From Acidisoma silvae (GTDB taxonomy: Bacteria; Pseudomonadota; Alphaproteobacteria; Acetobacterales; Acetobacteraceae), in contig NZ_JAESVB010000016.1 of assembly GCF_020618775.1 (NCBI RefSeq), positions 17,165 through 81,164 of the forward strand: a stretch of DNA of 64,000 bases. Reading direction: 5' to 3'. A program made the position numbers and the translations under genes. Under the pieces are notes generated by a model that was given only the letters and a program-made list of their open reading frames with translations, was not told the DNA's origin and did not search any database. Shown piece by piece: positions 8,252 through 17,576 of this stretch. The stretch's first letter is position 1. Each line of letters starts with the position of its first letter.

Positions 8252-9289
8252 TCAGGCTTGCTGCTCGTCTTGGTCATCCTTGGCGGCCGTGTCGGCCGCC
8301 CAACTGCGGCGGATGATATAGATCGGTCTTTGCTTGGTCTCTTCATAGATACGGCCGACATATTCGCCAATGACGCCCAGTGCCACCAGTTGCACGCCGC
8401 CCAGGAACAAAATCGCCACCATGAGAGACGGGTACCCGCTGACCGGATTGCCGAAAGCCATGGTGCGCACGATCAAAAACAGAGCGTAGAATAGCGAAAG
8501 CAGTGCCACCAGCAGTCCGATATAGGAGGCAATGCGCAGCGGTGCCTGGCTGAAGGAGGTGATCCCTTCAAGCGCGAAATTCCACAGGCCCCAATAGTTC
8601 CAGTTCGTCCGGCCGGCATGACGGCTGGCGCGACGATACGGCACCGAAGCCGTCGGGAATCCGACCCAGACAAACATGCCCTTCATAAACCGCCGGCGTT
8701 CCGGCATCTGCCGCAAAGCCTCAACCGCGGCACGGGACAGCAGCCGGAAATCACCCGTATCACGCGGAATATCAATGGCGCTCAGGCGGTTGATGACGCG
8801 ATAGAAGACATGGGCCGAGGTCCGCTTCAGCCAGCCCTCCCCGTCCCGCGCTTCTCTCACGGCATTGACGACGTCAAAGCCCTCGCGCCACTTGGCAATG
8901 AGGTCAGGAATGACCTCGGGCGGGTCTTGCAAGTCAGCGTCGAGGGGGATGATGACCTCGCCCCGCGCCTGATCCAGCCCGGCGCTCATCGCTGCCTCTT
9001 TCCCGAAGTTGCGCGATAAATCATAAACGCGCACCCGGGCATCCTGCTGCTGAAGGCGGATGAGGCCCGGCAGCGTCGCGTCCTGGCTGCCATCGTTGAC
9101 GCAGATCAGTTCCCAACTGACTGCGATACCGTCCAGCACGGCGCGCACCCTTGCGTAAAGAGCCGGAAGATTTTCGGCCTCGTTGTGACAAGGCACAACA
9201 ATTGAGACGAAAGGAGCCGCTTCGCCCGATGCCACGTCATATGGCAGATGTGCTTTGGTCGGTGGAAGAGACACAGAACTATGGTCCAT
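8252..9289 (-). CDS. GtrB/DPM1-like polyprenyl-phosphate glycosyltransferase (GT2)
   Basis: A 345-residue GT2 enzyme anchored by two C-terminal membrane helices. The GT-A domain begins at FVSIVVPCHNEAENL (about residues 28-42), with the donor/metal motif LDADLQDPPE near residue 117 and an SRNFGKEAA segment before it, all typical of GtrB, ArnC and dolichyl-phosphate mannose synthase relatives. The helices fall at about 255-280 and 292-315 and are followed by the family signature IGEYVGRIYEETKQRP. It would load a sugar onto undecaprenyl phosphate on the cytoplasmic face for later envelope transfer, for instance by a GT87 or GT83 enzyme. Start ATG 9289; the ribosome site is weak. Confidence 0.8.
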   Translation of the reverse strand: MDHSSVSLPPTKAHLPYDVASGEAAPFVSIVVPCHNEAENLPALYARVRAVLDGIAVSWELICVNDGSQDATLPGLIRLQQQDARVRVYDLSRNFGKEAAMSAGLDQARGEVIIPLDADLQDPPEVIPDLIAKWREGFDVVNAVREARDGEGWLKRTSAHVFYRVINRLSAIDIPRDTGDFRLLSRAAVEALRQMPERRRFMKGMFVWVGFPTASVPYRRASRHAGRTNWNYWGLWNFALEGITSFSQAPLRIASYIGLLVALLSLFYALFLIVRTMAFGNPVSGYPSLMVAILFLGGVQLVALGVIGEYVGRIYEETKQRPIYIIRRSWAADTAAKDDQDEQQA

Positions 9290-9452
9290 ATTGACGAGGG
9301 GCAGCGATTGCAGAATGGCTTAGCCATAAGTTGCCTCGCTTCGTCCAGCCTCTCTTTACCTATCCGGTCAACAATCCCTGACCCGATCAAGCCACAGGCG
9401 CAGCCGTCCTCCGGCCAATCCCGGCAGTCGATGCCGGGATTGGCCAACAGGT

Positions 9453-11246
9453 TCAGCGATCTGCCGAGCCTTCGGACATGCCATAGACAGGCGTCGGCAG
9501 ACCTTCCAAACGTGCTTTAAGCTGAAGCGACAGGTATTGAGAATAATGGCGAGCCTGATGCAGGTTGCCACCTTGAAACCACAGGCCATTCTGTCGCGTG
9601 GGCTTCCACATATTGCGCGGCTCCCCTTCCCACGGACCTGGGTCTTTTGTTGTATTGGACCCCAGGCCCCAGACCTTGCCGACCTTTGCCGCCATGGCTG
9701 GTGATACGACTTGCGCGACCCTGTCACTCATCGATCCATAGCCCGTGGCATAAATAATAAGATCGGCTGGCAGTTCCATGCCATCCTCCAGAACGAGGGC
9801 ATGCTCGGTAATCTCTCTGATCTGTCCATGCCGCAATTTGATGTCGCCATTGATGATCAGTTCAGACGCGCCCACATTGATATAATACCCTGACCCACGG
9901 CGCATATATTTGAGGAACAACCCAGATCCGTCATCACCATAGTCCAGCTGGAAGCCTACCTTTTCCAGTTTTTTGTAGAATTCCGCGTCATGCTCCCTGA
10001 TCGCTTCGGTCACGGGGATATTGAATTGCGGCATCAATCCGTATGGCACGGAGGCGTTGATAAGATCCGCCTTGTCTGTCGTGATGCCGCGTTCCAGCGC
10101 GGCTTCCGAATAAAGCTTGCTGGTTCCAAACTTGAACAGCGAGTCTGAACCCGCAACATGGGTGGAGCTTCGCTGCACCATCGTGACGTCGGCACCGTTT
10201 TCCCAAAGCTCCGCACAAATATCATGAGCGGAGTTATTGGATCCGACCACCACGCACGTCTTACCCGCAAAGCGCTCGCCGCTGCCATGCTTGCTGGAAT
10301 GATACTGTTCACCCTTGAAGCGATCCATACCCGGAAATTTTGGCTCGTTCGGAAAGCCGGAAACTCCGGTCGCAAAAACCAGGTGCTTGGGCCGCAAGGT
10401 AACGGGCTTGCCCCCGCGCGTGACTTTGACAGCCCATTCCTGCCGCTCTTCATCGTAGCTGGCGCCCTCACACGCCGTCGATGTCCAGATATTCAGTTCC
10501 ATCACTTTGGCGTAGTGATCGAGCCAATCGGCGATCTTGTCCTTCGGCGTATAGACGGGCCAATCATCCGGGAAAGGAAGGTACGGCATGTGGTCGTACC
10601 AGACGGGATCATGCAGGCAGAGCGATTTATATCGCTTCCGCCATGCGTCACCGGGATTGGCATTGCTCTCCAGACAAAGCGTCGGAACATCCAGCCGCCT
10701 GAGCCTTGCCGCCAGGGCAAGACCGCCTTGGCCGGTCCCGACAATGACGACATAAGGCTGCCGTTCATGACCAATCGTCCGCTCTTCCTCCTCCCGACGC
10801 TCCAGCCAGGTCCGGCGCCCTTTCTGAACGCCATGTTCGGCACCAAAGACCCGGCGACTGCCTTTTTTCTCTTCAAAACCCTTTAATTCCTCCATCGAAG
10901 ACAGAAGAGTCCAGCATTGACTGCCCTTAAGCCGAATGAAGCCTTTGCCAGTCGCCTGCTCCGTCTCGAACCGATACCAGCCCTCAATAATGCCGTTGCT
11001 TTCGGTTGCCTCGCCGTCGATTACGAAGCCTGACGGTCTCACGAGCGGTAAAACAGCGCGTAGCATCGCCGTGATGGCCGCTCTTCCTTCCGCCGTTGAA
11101 AGATTCCAGGTGAATGCCAATAGGTCGCGCCAGTAGCAATCCTCGGTAAACATCGCAGCCGCTTTGTCGGCATCGCCACTGTCCAGCGCATTGCTGAAAG
11201 CACTGATCCAGGATTTAAGCTGCGTTGTCGCGGATGACGAATTCAT
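9453..11246 (-). CDS. NTF2/SnoaL-like domain fused to flavin-containing monooxygenase
   Basis: A 597-residue fusion. Residues 1-120 form an NTF2/SnoaL-like alpha+beta cone (WISAFSNALDSGDADKAAAMF...DCYWRDLLAF). The rest is a class B flavin monooxygenase: FAD Rossmann motif GTGQGG at 170-175, then the FMO region FATGVSGFPNEPKFPG and the NADPH motif VVGSNNSAHD. The enzyme would use NADPH and O2 to oxygenate a soft nucleophile or ketone. The start is ATG 11246 with GGGAG six bases upstream. It is divergent from the GMC oxidoreductase, and the 366-base gap between them (11247-11612) carries a GTGATCAC operator and a promoter-like element but no gene. Substrate unknown. Confidence 0.8.
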   Translation of the reverse strand: MNSSSATTQLKSWISAFSNALDSGDADKAAAMFTEDCYWRDLLAFTWNLSTAEGRAAITAMLRAVLPLVRPSGFVIDGEATESNGIIEGWYRFETEQATGKGFIRLKGSQCWTLLSSMEELKGFEEKKGSRRVFGAEHGVQKGRRTWLERREEEERTIGHERQPYVVIVGTGQGGLALAARLRRLDVPTLCLESNANPGDAWRKRYKSLCLHDPVWYDHMPYLPFPDDWPVYTPKDKIADWLDHYAKVMELNIWTSTACEGASYDEERQEWAVKVTRGGKPVTLRPKHLVFATGVSGFPNEPKFPGMDRFKGEQYHSSKHGSGERFAGKTCVVVGSNNSAHDICAELWENGADVTMVQRSSTHVAGSDSLFKFGTSKLYSEAALERGITTDKADLINASVPYGLMPQFNIPVTEAIREHDAEFYKKLEKVGFQLDYGDDGSGLFLKYMRRGSGYYINVGASELIINGDIKLRHGQIREITEHALVLEDGMELPADLIIYATGYGSMSDRVAQVVSPAMAAKVGKVWGLGSNTTKDPGPWEGEPRNMWKPTRQNGLWFQGGNLHQARHYSQYLSLQLKARLEGLPTPVYGMSEGSADR

Positions 11247-11464
11247 TCATCTCTCCCTTGCCGTGCACGTTGATCGCACACTTTTCTTCTTGACCGACTT
11301 TGGACAACCTGCCCGATCGCAAAACCAATTTGCTGCGGCGCCACAAAAATCGCCGCCCCATAACGGTATCGTGCCAGCCAATGTCAGCCGTCGCAACCGC
11401 AAGCCGCAAGTGCCTGCAATACCGCAAAGGCGCGCAGCGTGATTTAGGCCGCCAAAGCGCGATC

Positions 11465-11474
11465 TGTGATCACA
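11465..11474. promoter_or_regulatory. GTGATCAC operator, copy 2 (FMO/GMC divergent promoter region)
   Basis: TGTGATCACA lies within GATCTGTGATCACA (11461-11474), a 14-base string identical to copies 3 and 4. It sits in the divergent gap, 219 bases from the FMO start and 139 from the GMC start, and ends five bases before a TTGACA at 11479. Confidence 0.65.
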
Positions 11475-11478
11475 CTGC

Positions 11479-11508
11479 TTGACACTCAGCGGGTCAAATT
11501 GGCAAAAT
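11479..11508 (+). promoter_or_regulatory. Candidate sigma70-type promoter for the GMC gene
   Basis: TTGACA at 11479-11484, an 18-base spacer and CAAAAT at 11503-11508. The -35 is a perfect match, the -10 is poor. Its position directly beside the GTGATCAC palindrome would let a bound repressor block polymerase. Tentative. Confidence 0.35.
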
Positions 11509-11612
11509 ACGGGCTATTCGAATGCTTCCGCGGCAATCACCTAACAGCAAGCCAAAAGACTTGCCAATAAGCCATGGGGCATCAAAGCCCCGCCAAAAAA
11601 GAGGGCGTCCAT

Positions 11613-13253
11613 ATGAGCGACTATATTGTCATCGGTGGAGGATCTGCCGGCTGCGTGCTGGCGAACCGGCTGTCGGCTGACCCCGATATCAAAGTGACCC
11701 TTCTCGAAGCCGGAGGCCATGACAAAAGCCCCTTTATCCGCATGCCCGCAGGCTATTTTCAGCTCATGAAAACCGGCCAGATCGACTGGGGATATCACAC
11801 CGTCCCCCAGCAGCATCTTAATAACAGAACATTGTTTTGGCCACGCGCCAAAGTCCTTGGCGGATGCAGCGCCGTCAACGGCATGATCTATATTCGTGGC
11901 CACGCGTCGGATTATGATCTTTGGGCCCAGATGGGCAATCGCAACTGGTCCTATGACGATTGCCTACCCTATTTCAAACGCTCCGAAGGATGGAAGGACG
12001 GTGGCGACGCATTTCATGGCGGGCAAGGTCCGCTCAAGACCAGCCGCTATGGCCTGAAACACCCGTTTTCGAAGGCCTTCGTCGAAGCCGGCGTTCAGGC
12101 GGGCTATCCTCGCACATCGGATTTCAACGGCAGCAATCAGGAAGGCTTCGGCCCCTGCGACAGCACGCTGGACCTGACCGGCAAGGTACCGGTGCGGTCA
12201 AGTGCGGCTCACAGCTACCTTCGCCCCGTCAAGGACCGTAAAAATCTGGAGATCATTACCGGGGCTATGGTCTCGAAGATCATCATCGAACATGGCACCG
12301 CCGTCGGGGTGGAATATATCAAGGATCAGAAGCGCTATCGCCTGAACGCCAATCGGGAGGTGATTCTGTCCGGCGGCGCCGTCAATTCACCGCAGCTGTT
12401 ACAGCTTTCGGGTATCGGTAACCCTGATCATCTCAGGCCGCTGGGCATCGACATCGCGGCAGCCCTGCCCGGCGTCGGCCAAAACCTCCAGGATCACCTC
12501 GCACTCAGCGTCAAGCAGCGGTCTTCGCAGCCGATTTCGATGCTGCCGATGGTCAAGCCTGTACGATCTGCCCTGGCGCTCGGCCAATATCTTCTCAACG
12601 GCACAGGACCGGCGGCCTATCATGGCGTCGAGGCACTGGCCTTCGTGAAGACAAGGCCTGAGCTGGTGGCGGCAGATTTGCAATATCATTTCATGCTCAT
12701 CATGTACGATGACCATGGACGCAACATCATCCCCGAGCACGGGTTCATGCCCTATTTCAATATCGCCCGACCCGAGAGCCGCGGCTCGATCATGATCAAC
12801 TCGGTCGATCCGACCAAGCATCCAACAATCCAGCCGAATTATTTTGAGCGGTCGGAGGACGTTCGCGTCATGCGCGACGGCATCAAGATCAGCCGCCAGA
12901 TCATCGCGCAGCGTGCTTTTGATCCCTATCGCGGCACGGAATATGGCCCTGGGTCCGAGGTGAAGAGCGACCAGGATATCGATGCCTATGTCCGGGCCAA
13001 TATCGAATCGATCTATCATCCGGTCGGAACCTGCAAGATGGGCTCGGACAGCATGGCTGTCGTCGACGATCGGCTGCGTGTTCATGGCATCGATGGGCTG
13101 CGTGTGGTGGACGCTTCCATCATGCCGACACTCACCACCGGCAATACCAACGCGCCCACGATCATGATTGCCGAACGTGCGGCGGACTTTATTCTTGGCC
13201 GGGGGACGACGGCGGGCACGCGACCTGCGGGGCAGTCCGGCCTCGCGGCCTGA
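11613..13253 (+). CDS. GMC-family FAD oxidoreductase (choline/alcohol dehydrogenase-like)
   Basis: A 546-residue glucose-methanol-choline oxidoreductase. The FAD motif GGGSAG is at residues 8-13, followed by LLEAGG. Other family marks are PRAKVLGGCSAVNGMIYIRG, LSGGAVNSPQLLQLSG, the catalytic His in IYHPVGTCKMG (about residue 469) and the second active-site residue in TTGNTNAPT (about 512). The start is ATG 11613, set by GAGGG eight bases upstream; the earlier ATG at 11574 has no such site. It would oxidise an alcohol to an aldehyde and probably passes electrons to the respiratory chain. ALDH and SDR genes of the adjoining operon fit a multistep alcohol oxidation, which is inference. Confidence 0.85.
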   Translation: MSDYIVIGGGSAGCVLANRLSADPDIKVTLLEAGGHDKSPFIRMPAGYFQLMKTGQIDWGYHTVPQQHLNNRTLFWPRAKVLGGCSAVNGMIYIRGHASDYDLWAQMGNRNWSYDDCLPYFKRSEGWKDGGDAFHGGQGPLKTSRYGLKHPFSKAFVEAGVQAGYPRTSDFNGSNQEGFGPCDSTLDLTGKVPVRSSAAHSYLRPVKDRKNLEIITGAMVSKIIIEHGTAVGVEYIKDQKRYRLNANREVILSGGAVNSPQLLQLSGIGNPDHLRPLGIDIAAALPGVGQNLQDHLALSVKQRSSQPISMLPMVKPVRSALALGQYLLNGTGPAAYHGVEALAFVKTRPELVAADLQYHFMLIMYDDHGRNIIPEHGFMPYFNIARPESRGSIMINSVDPTKHPTIQPNYFERSEDVRVMRDGIKISRQIIAQRAFDPYRGTEYGPGSEVKSDQDIDAYVRANIESIYHPVGTCKMGSDSMAVVDDRLRVHGIDGLRVVDASIMPTLTTGNTNAPTIMIAERAADFILGRGTTAGTRPAGQSGLAA

Positions 13254-13265
13254 CCGGATTGGTTG

Positions 13266-13301
13266 GGAAGCGCTGTTACCGGGTTAAGGTGCGGCGCTTC
13301 C
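13266..13301. terminator. Convergent hairpin between GMC gene and GntR gene
   Basis: GGAAGCGC (13266-13273) pairs with GCGCTTCC (13294-13301) across a 20-base loop. It overlaps the stop of the GntR gene and separates two convergent genes. The loop is long and no T tract follows, so it is a moderate candidate. Confidence 0.45.
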
Positions 13302-14034
13302 TCACCGGCTTTACCCTGGCGTCAATCGGAGGCGGTTGATCGTCCAATTTGGCAACCGCTGGCCCGGTTCCGCCATGAGACAGAAACCACTGCGCTGTAT
13401 TTTCGATATCGACCTTCAACGCCTTGGCAGCCTGCTTCCCGTTTTTGGCGACAACGGCCGCTATGATGCTGTCATGGACAAAAACCGCTTCGCGGAAAAC
13501 CTCGCTGCCGGACATATCAACGACAAGCGCCGCCAGATAAGGACCGCTGCGCAGCCACAATATATCAATGAGTTCCAAAAGCGTGGCGTTGCCGCAGCCT
13601 TCATATAACCGGGAATGAAATTCCTGATTGCTCTCCAGCGCCAGCGTCAGATCGCCTTCGTCCAAGGCGAGCGCCATAGCCGCATTGGCTTCTCGCAGAC
13701 GCTCGACAAAGGCGGCATCCGCATTGTCTGCCGCCAGTTCAGCCGCCCGGCCTTCGATCATGGCGCGGACCACAACAAGCTCCTCGAAGCCGTCCGCGGT
13801 AATCTCAGGGATTTTGAAGGTTCGATCGGCCTGTTGGACAAGCGCCTTCTCCGCCGTCAGCCGTTTGATGGCTTCACGGATCGGCATGTCACTGGTGCCG
13901 AAACGGGCGGCCAGTCCCCGAATTGTCAGGGTCTGGCCAGAGGTGAAGACGCCTTTCCGCATGGCGTCGCGTATTCTGCCATAGACCCGATCATGAAGGC
14001 TGCGAATGTCAATCAGGTCTCGTGCGCCGTCCAT
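13276..14034 (-). CDS. GntR-family (FCD domain) transcriptional regulator
   Basis: A 252-residue regulator. The N-terminal winged helix spans about residues 10-70 and includes LTIRGLAARFGTSDMPIREA as the recognition region. The all-helical FCD ligand domain follows, with metal/ligand positions suggested by NQEFHSRLYEGCGN and a later His in VHDSIIAAV. The start is ATG 14034, with GGAAGAGG seven bases upstream, rather than TTG 14040. It ends an apparent operon with SDR, ALDH and the ribose-type ABC genes. It is the best candidate to bind the GTGATCAC palindromes found upstream of this operon, the BKACE gene, the FMO/GMC pair and the 6.1 kb ALDH. That link is inference. Confidence 0.85.
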   Translation of the reverse strand: MDGARDLIDIRSLHDRVYGRIRDAMRKGVFTSGQTLTIRGLAARFGTSDMPIREAIKRLTAEKALVQQADRTFKIPEITADGFEELVVVRAMIEGRAAELAADNADAAFVERLREANAAMALALDEGDLTLALESNQEFHSRLYEGCGNATLLELIDILWLRSGPYLAALVVDMSGSEVFREAVFVHDSIIAAVVAKNGKQAAKALKVDIENTAQWFLSHGGTGPAVAKLDDQPPPIDARVKPVRKRRTLTR

Positions 14035-14126
14035 CGGCAAGCCTCTTCCCGTTCCTAACCGATAATACGCGACCGGCTGGCCCGTGGCCAGTTCGCGCCA
14101 CCAGTCTCGCCTGGCCAGACTGGTGG

Positions 14127-14939
14127 CTAGACGCTGAAGGTGAGCGTGGTCTCCTCGATCGTCAACGGCGACCGATAGCTTTCAAAATTCCCGCAAACGC
14201 CGAACGATTGGCCGGAAATATGCTTGGCCCAGTCAGAGCCGAGATACAGCACCATGGCCGCGACCTCCTCCATACTGATCAGCGCATGGAGCGAGATATT
14301 GTGAAGCATGGCGGCCAGATAGGCCTGGCGGTCGATCCCCTTGGCATCCGCCTGTTCATCCACGACGCGCTTGCCCCTGGGGCCGTCGATCAACCCCGGC
14401 AGTACGGCATTGACGCGAATATTATGGCTGCCAAGCTCGATCGCCAGAACATCCGTCAATCCGCGTACCGCGTATTTCGTGGTCGAATAGGGCGTACGCA
14501 TCGGCATCCCGATGCGCCCCGCCGTCGAGGAGATATTGATAATGGCGCCGCTTTTCTGACGTTTCATCATCGGTACGGCGCGACGAACGCAGTAGAAGGC
14601 GCCGTTGATATTGACGGCAACCGTCGCGTCCCACTCGGCATCGGTGATATCCTCGACCAGCTTGGTCGGGCCGGCGATGCCCGCGTTATTGACGAGAACA
14701 TCAAGCCCGCCCCATTTCGCTTCGATGTCCGAAAAGACGGGATCCATCTCCCGCGAGGACGAGACATCCGCCCGCGAAACGCCAATGCCCAGTTCGGCCA
14801 TCGCGGCTAGCGCCCTGGTATCGACGTCGCAAATATGCACGCGCGCACCGGCCTCCCGAAAGGCCAATGCCGTCGCCCGGCCGATGCCGGAAGCACCGGC
14901 GGTGACGAATACGCGCTTGCCCTCGGCCGTTACTTGCAT
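14127..14939 (-). CDS. Short-chain dehydrogenase/reductase
   Basis: A 270-residue classical SDR. TAGASGIG at residues 13-20 is the NAD(P) motif, Asp38 or Asp40 in CDVD favours NAD+, NNAG is at 84-87, and the catalytic set is Ser137/Ser138 with YSTTK giving Tyr151 and Lys155. The start is ATG 14939, preceded by GAGG; the alternative at 14954 has no ribosome site. Cotranscribed with the ALDH and sugar-type ABC genes upstream and the GntR gene downstream (about 90-base gap). It should oxidise a secondary alcohol of the imported compound. Substrate unknown. Confidence 0.87.
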   Translation of the reverse strand: MQVTAEGKRVFVTAGASGIGRATALAFREAGARVHICDVDTRALAAMAELGIGVSRADVSSSREMDPVFSDIEAKWGGLDVLVNNAGIAGPTKLVEDITDAEWDATVAVNINGAFYCVRRAVPMMKRQKSGAIINISSTAGRIGMPMRTPYSTTKYAVRGLTDVLAIELGSHNIRVNAVLPGLIDGPRGKRVVDEQADAKGIDRQAYLAAMLHNISLHALISMEEVAAMVLYLGSDWAKHISGQSFGVCGNFESYRSPLTIEETTLTFSV

Positions 14940-15004
14940 CGCATCTATCCTCATCAGAACTTAGGTCGGAAGGGGCAACCGGCTGGATGCCCCTTCCCTT
15001 CAGG

Positions 15005-16501
15005 TCAGAGATTCGCGGCGACCGCCTTGACCTCGGTGTAAAGCTCGATCGCCTCGGCCCCCATTTCCCGGCCCCAGCCGGACTGCTTATAGCCGCCGAA
15101 GGGCAGAGCGACATCATTGGGCAGATGCGCATTGATCCAGACAGTGCCGGCCTTGATCTTGCGAGCCAGCTTATGGGCCACGCCGATATCGCGCGTCCAA
15201 ATACTGGCACCCAAACCATAGGGGGTATTATTGGCCTGAGCGGCGATCCGGGCCAGGTCATCATCATCGAAGGGCATGGCGCAGGCCACAGGCCCGAAGA
15301 TCTCTTCTTTCACGACAGACATATCGGGCGATGTATTGGCAAAAATCGTCGGCTTGACGAAATAGCCCTCATTGCCCCAGCGTTCGCCACCGGTCACGAC
15401 CTCGGCGCCGTCGCGCTTGCCGGCATCCATGAAGCCGGTCACGCGATCAAGCTGTTCCTGCGATACCAGCGGCCCGATGCGGCTGGACGGATCAAGGCCC
15501 GGACCGATCTTGTATTTGGACGCTTCGTCGGCCAGGCCGGTCATCAGCTTGTCGAAGACCTTTTTATGCACCAGCATCCGGGAACCCGCCGTGCAGCACT
15601 GACCGGAATTGAAGAAGATGCCGGACGCCGTGCCGGAGATCGTCACATCCATGTCAGCGTCCGGGAAGACGATCACCGGCGATTTGCCGCCGAGCTCAAG
15701 ACTGACTTTCTTGAGGTTGCCGGCAGCGGCCTTGACGATCAACCGGCCCACCTCGGTCGACCCCGTGAAGGCGATCTTATCGACGTCATGATGGGCCGCC
15801 AAAGCCGCACCCGTCATGCCGTCACCCGTGAGGATGTTGAGCACGCCATCGGGGAACCCGACGTCCTGCACGATTTCACCCAGCCGCAGGACAGACATCG
15901 GCGTCTGCTCCGCCGGTTTCAGAATGATCGTGCAGCCGGCAGCCAAGGCCGGGGCAATTTTCCAGACCGCCATGAGAAGCGGAAAATTCCACGGCACGAT
16001 CTGACCGACGACGCCGACAGGTTCGCGCATGGTATAGGCGTGCCAGTCGCCCGGAATCGATACCGGGATGCTTTCGCCATTCAGTTTGGTACACCAACCG
16101 GCCATATAGCGCAGTAATTCACAGCAAAATGCCAGATCGACATTGCGCGCGTCCTTGAAGGGCTTGCCGTTGTCGATGCTTTCCAGCTGCGCCAGCTCAT
16201 CCGCATGGGCCTCCAGACTATCCGCCAGGCGCCAGATGAGCTTGCTGCGCTCCACCGGCTTCATGGACGGCCAGGGACCGGATTCGAATGCCTTGCGGGC
16301 GGCCGCGACCGCGCGGTCCACATCTTCCGCTTGCGCTTCCGCGACCTGCGCAATTTCCTGCCCATTGGCCGGATTGAAGACCGGGAACATCTTGCCGGAC
16401 AGGGCGTCAACCCAAGCGCCGCCAATCATGAGCTTATGGCGTTTCTTGAGGAAGCCCTGATTCTCTGCCGAAAGCCCGGTTCCATTGACCATGTAATTCA
16501 T
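15005..16501 (-). CDS. Aldehyde dehydrogenase (betaine/retinal ALDH-like)
   Basis: A 498-residue NAD+-dependent ALDH. VPWNFP holds Asn172, LKPAEQTP holds Lys195, Glu269 in LELGGKSP is the general base, and the nucleophile lies in NSGQCCTAGSR, most likely Cys303. C-terminal PFGGYKQSGWGRE is standard. The start is ATG 16501, giving six bases after GGGAG; the ATG at 16507 would directly abut the ribosome site. It is next to the SDR and the ABC permease on one transcript. The pair GMC/SDR plus ALDH suggests oxidation of a polyol or amino-alcohol to an acid. That pathway reading is inference. Confidence 0.88.
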   Translation of the reverse strand: MNYMVNGTGLSAENQGFLKKRHKLMIGGAWVDALSGKMFPVFNPANGQEIAQVAEAQAEDVDRAVAAARKAFESGPWPSMKPVERSKLIWRLADSLEAHADELAQLESIDNGKPFKDARNVDLAFCCELLRYMAGWCTKLNGESIPVSIPGDWHAYTMREPVGVVGQIVPWNFPLLMAVWKIAPALAAGCTIILKPAEQTPMSVLRLGEIVQDVGFPDGVLNILTGDGMTGAALAAHHDVDKIAFTGSTEVGRLIVKAAAGNLKKVSLELGGKSPVIVFPDADMDVTISGTASGIFFNSGQCCTAGSRMLVHKKVFDKLMTGLADEASKYKIGPGLDPSSRIGPLVSQEQLDRVTGFMDAGKRDGAEVVTGGERWGNEGYFVKPTIFANTSPDMSVVKEEIFGPVACAMPFDDDDLARIAAQANNTPYGLGASIWTRDIGVAHKLARKIKAGTVWINAHLPNDVALPFGGYKQSGWGREMGAEAIELYTEVKAVAANL

Positions 16502-16543
16502 CGTCATCTCCCTTTATTGTTTTGTCGCGTCGCGTGCGGAGGC

Positions 16544-17560
16544 TCAGCGCGTTCCGCCCATTCCGACGCGAATGGCATCGACCGCCACCGCGATGAAGAT
16601 CAGGAAGCCACCGATCATATCCACGTAGAAGGACGGGACATTCACGACCGCCAGGCCGACATGGATAACCGTCAGCAGCAGCACGCCACCCAAAATGCCC
16701 CAGGTGTCACCACGACCGCCGAAGACGCTGACACCGCCGATGATGGGGGCCGCGATGGAGTAGAGCAGAAAACCCTCGCCCTGATCCGATGTGATGGCCA
16801 TCTGCCAGGATGCGAGAAAATAGCCGGCAATCCCGGCAATGAACCCGGACAGGGTGAAGGCCACGATCTTGACCTTGTTGACGCGGATACCTGCGACATG
16901 GGCGGCGGCCGCATTGCCGCCGGTCGCGTATAGCTTGCGCCCGAAAACCGTGCGCCGCAGCAGCACCGCCATGCCGATGAAGCCGACGAAGAGAACCAGC
17001 GGCATGACCGGCCAACCGCCGACGGTGGTTTGCCCCACCCAGGTATAGGCATCGGTAAAATCAGTGATCGTGGCACCCTGGGTGATGGCCAAAAGGCCGC
17101 CCTGCAGGATGATCATCATGCCCAATGTCTCGATCAGGGAGACCATGCGCAGGCGGGTGATGCACAAGCCGTTGAAGAAGCCGATCAAGGTCGCGGCACC
17201 GACACCCACAATGACGCCGAGGAAGGTCGGCATGTGCAGTTGCAGAATCGCCAGCGCGCCGATGGCGGAGGATATGCCCATATTGCCGGCAATCGACAGA
17301 TCGATCTCTCCCACCAGCAACGGCAATGACGCGGCGAGGCCCAGAAGGCCCAGAACGGTCGCCTGGGTCAGGATGTTTTGAAGGTTAGATGTGGTGAAGA
17401 AGAACTTGTTGAGCAGGCCGAAGACGATGACGAGGCCGACCAGCCAGATCCACACGACATATTTCAGCAGAAGCTGAACGGAAGGGCTGGCGCCGGCATT
17501 TTTGGCGACGGCACCCGGCGCCACCGCAACGGTTGGCATCACACTGGTTTTTGTATTCAT
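16544..17560 (-). CDS. Ribose/xylose-type ABC transporter permease (RbsC family)
   Basis: A 338-residue inner-membrane permease with about ten helices. After a Pro/Ala-rich cytoplasmic head (residues 1-30) come the segments LASSLPLLVGEIDLSIAGNM and FNGLCITRLRMVSLIETLGM, both typical of carbohydrate-uptake transporter-2 permeases, and the late motif GGVSVFGGRGDTWGILGG. The start is ATG 17560, preceded by GAAGAAG; an upstream extension to 17644 only reads through the ATPase end. With the adjoining ATPase and binding protein it forms one importer, permease probably as a homodimer. Confidence 0.87.
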   Translation of the reverse strand: MNTKTSVMPTVAVAPGAVAKNAGASPSVQLLLKYVVWIWLVGLVIVFGLLNKFFFTTSNLQNILTQATVLGLLGLAASLPLLVGEIDLSIAGNMGISSAIGALAILQLHMPTFLGVIVGVGAATLIGFFNGLCITRLRMVSLIETLGMMIILQGGLLAITQGATITDFTDAYTWVGQTTVGGWPVMPLVLFVGFIGMAVLLRRTVFGRKLYATGGNAAAAHVAGIRVNKVKIVAFTLSGFIAGIAGYFLASWQMAITSDQGEGFLLYSIAAPIIGGVSVFGGRGDTWGILGGVLLLTVIHVGLAVVNVPSFYVDMIGGFLIFIAVAVDAIRVGMGGTR

Positions 17561-17576
17561 TGTTGTTCTTCTTCGA

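Noticed and set aside
9106..9447. 113-codon frame between GT2 and FMO genes
   Set aside because: Overlaps the GT2 start and has no recognisable content or ribosome site.
11461..11474. CRP/FNR site
   Set aside because: TGTGATCACA lacks the six-base spacer of a CRP site and the TTGAT halves of an FNR site; a compact GntR-type palindrome fits better.
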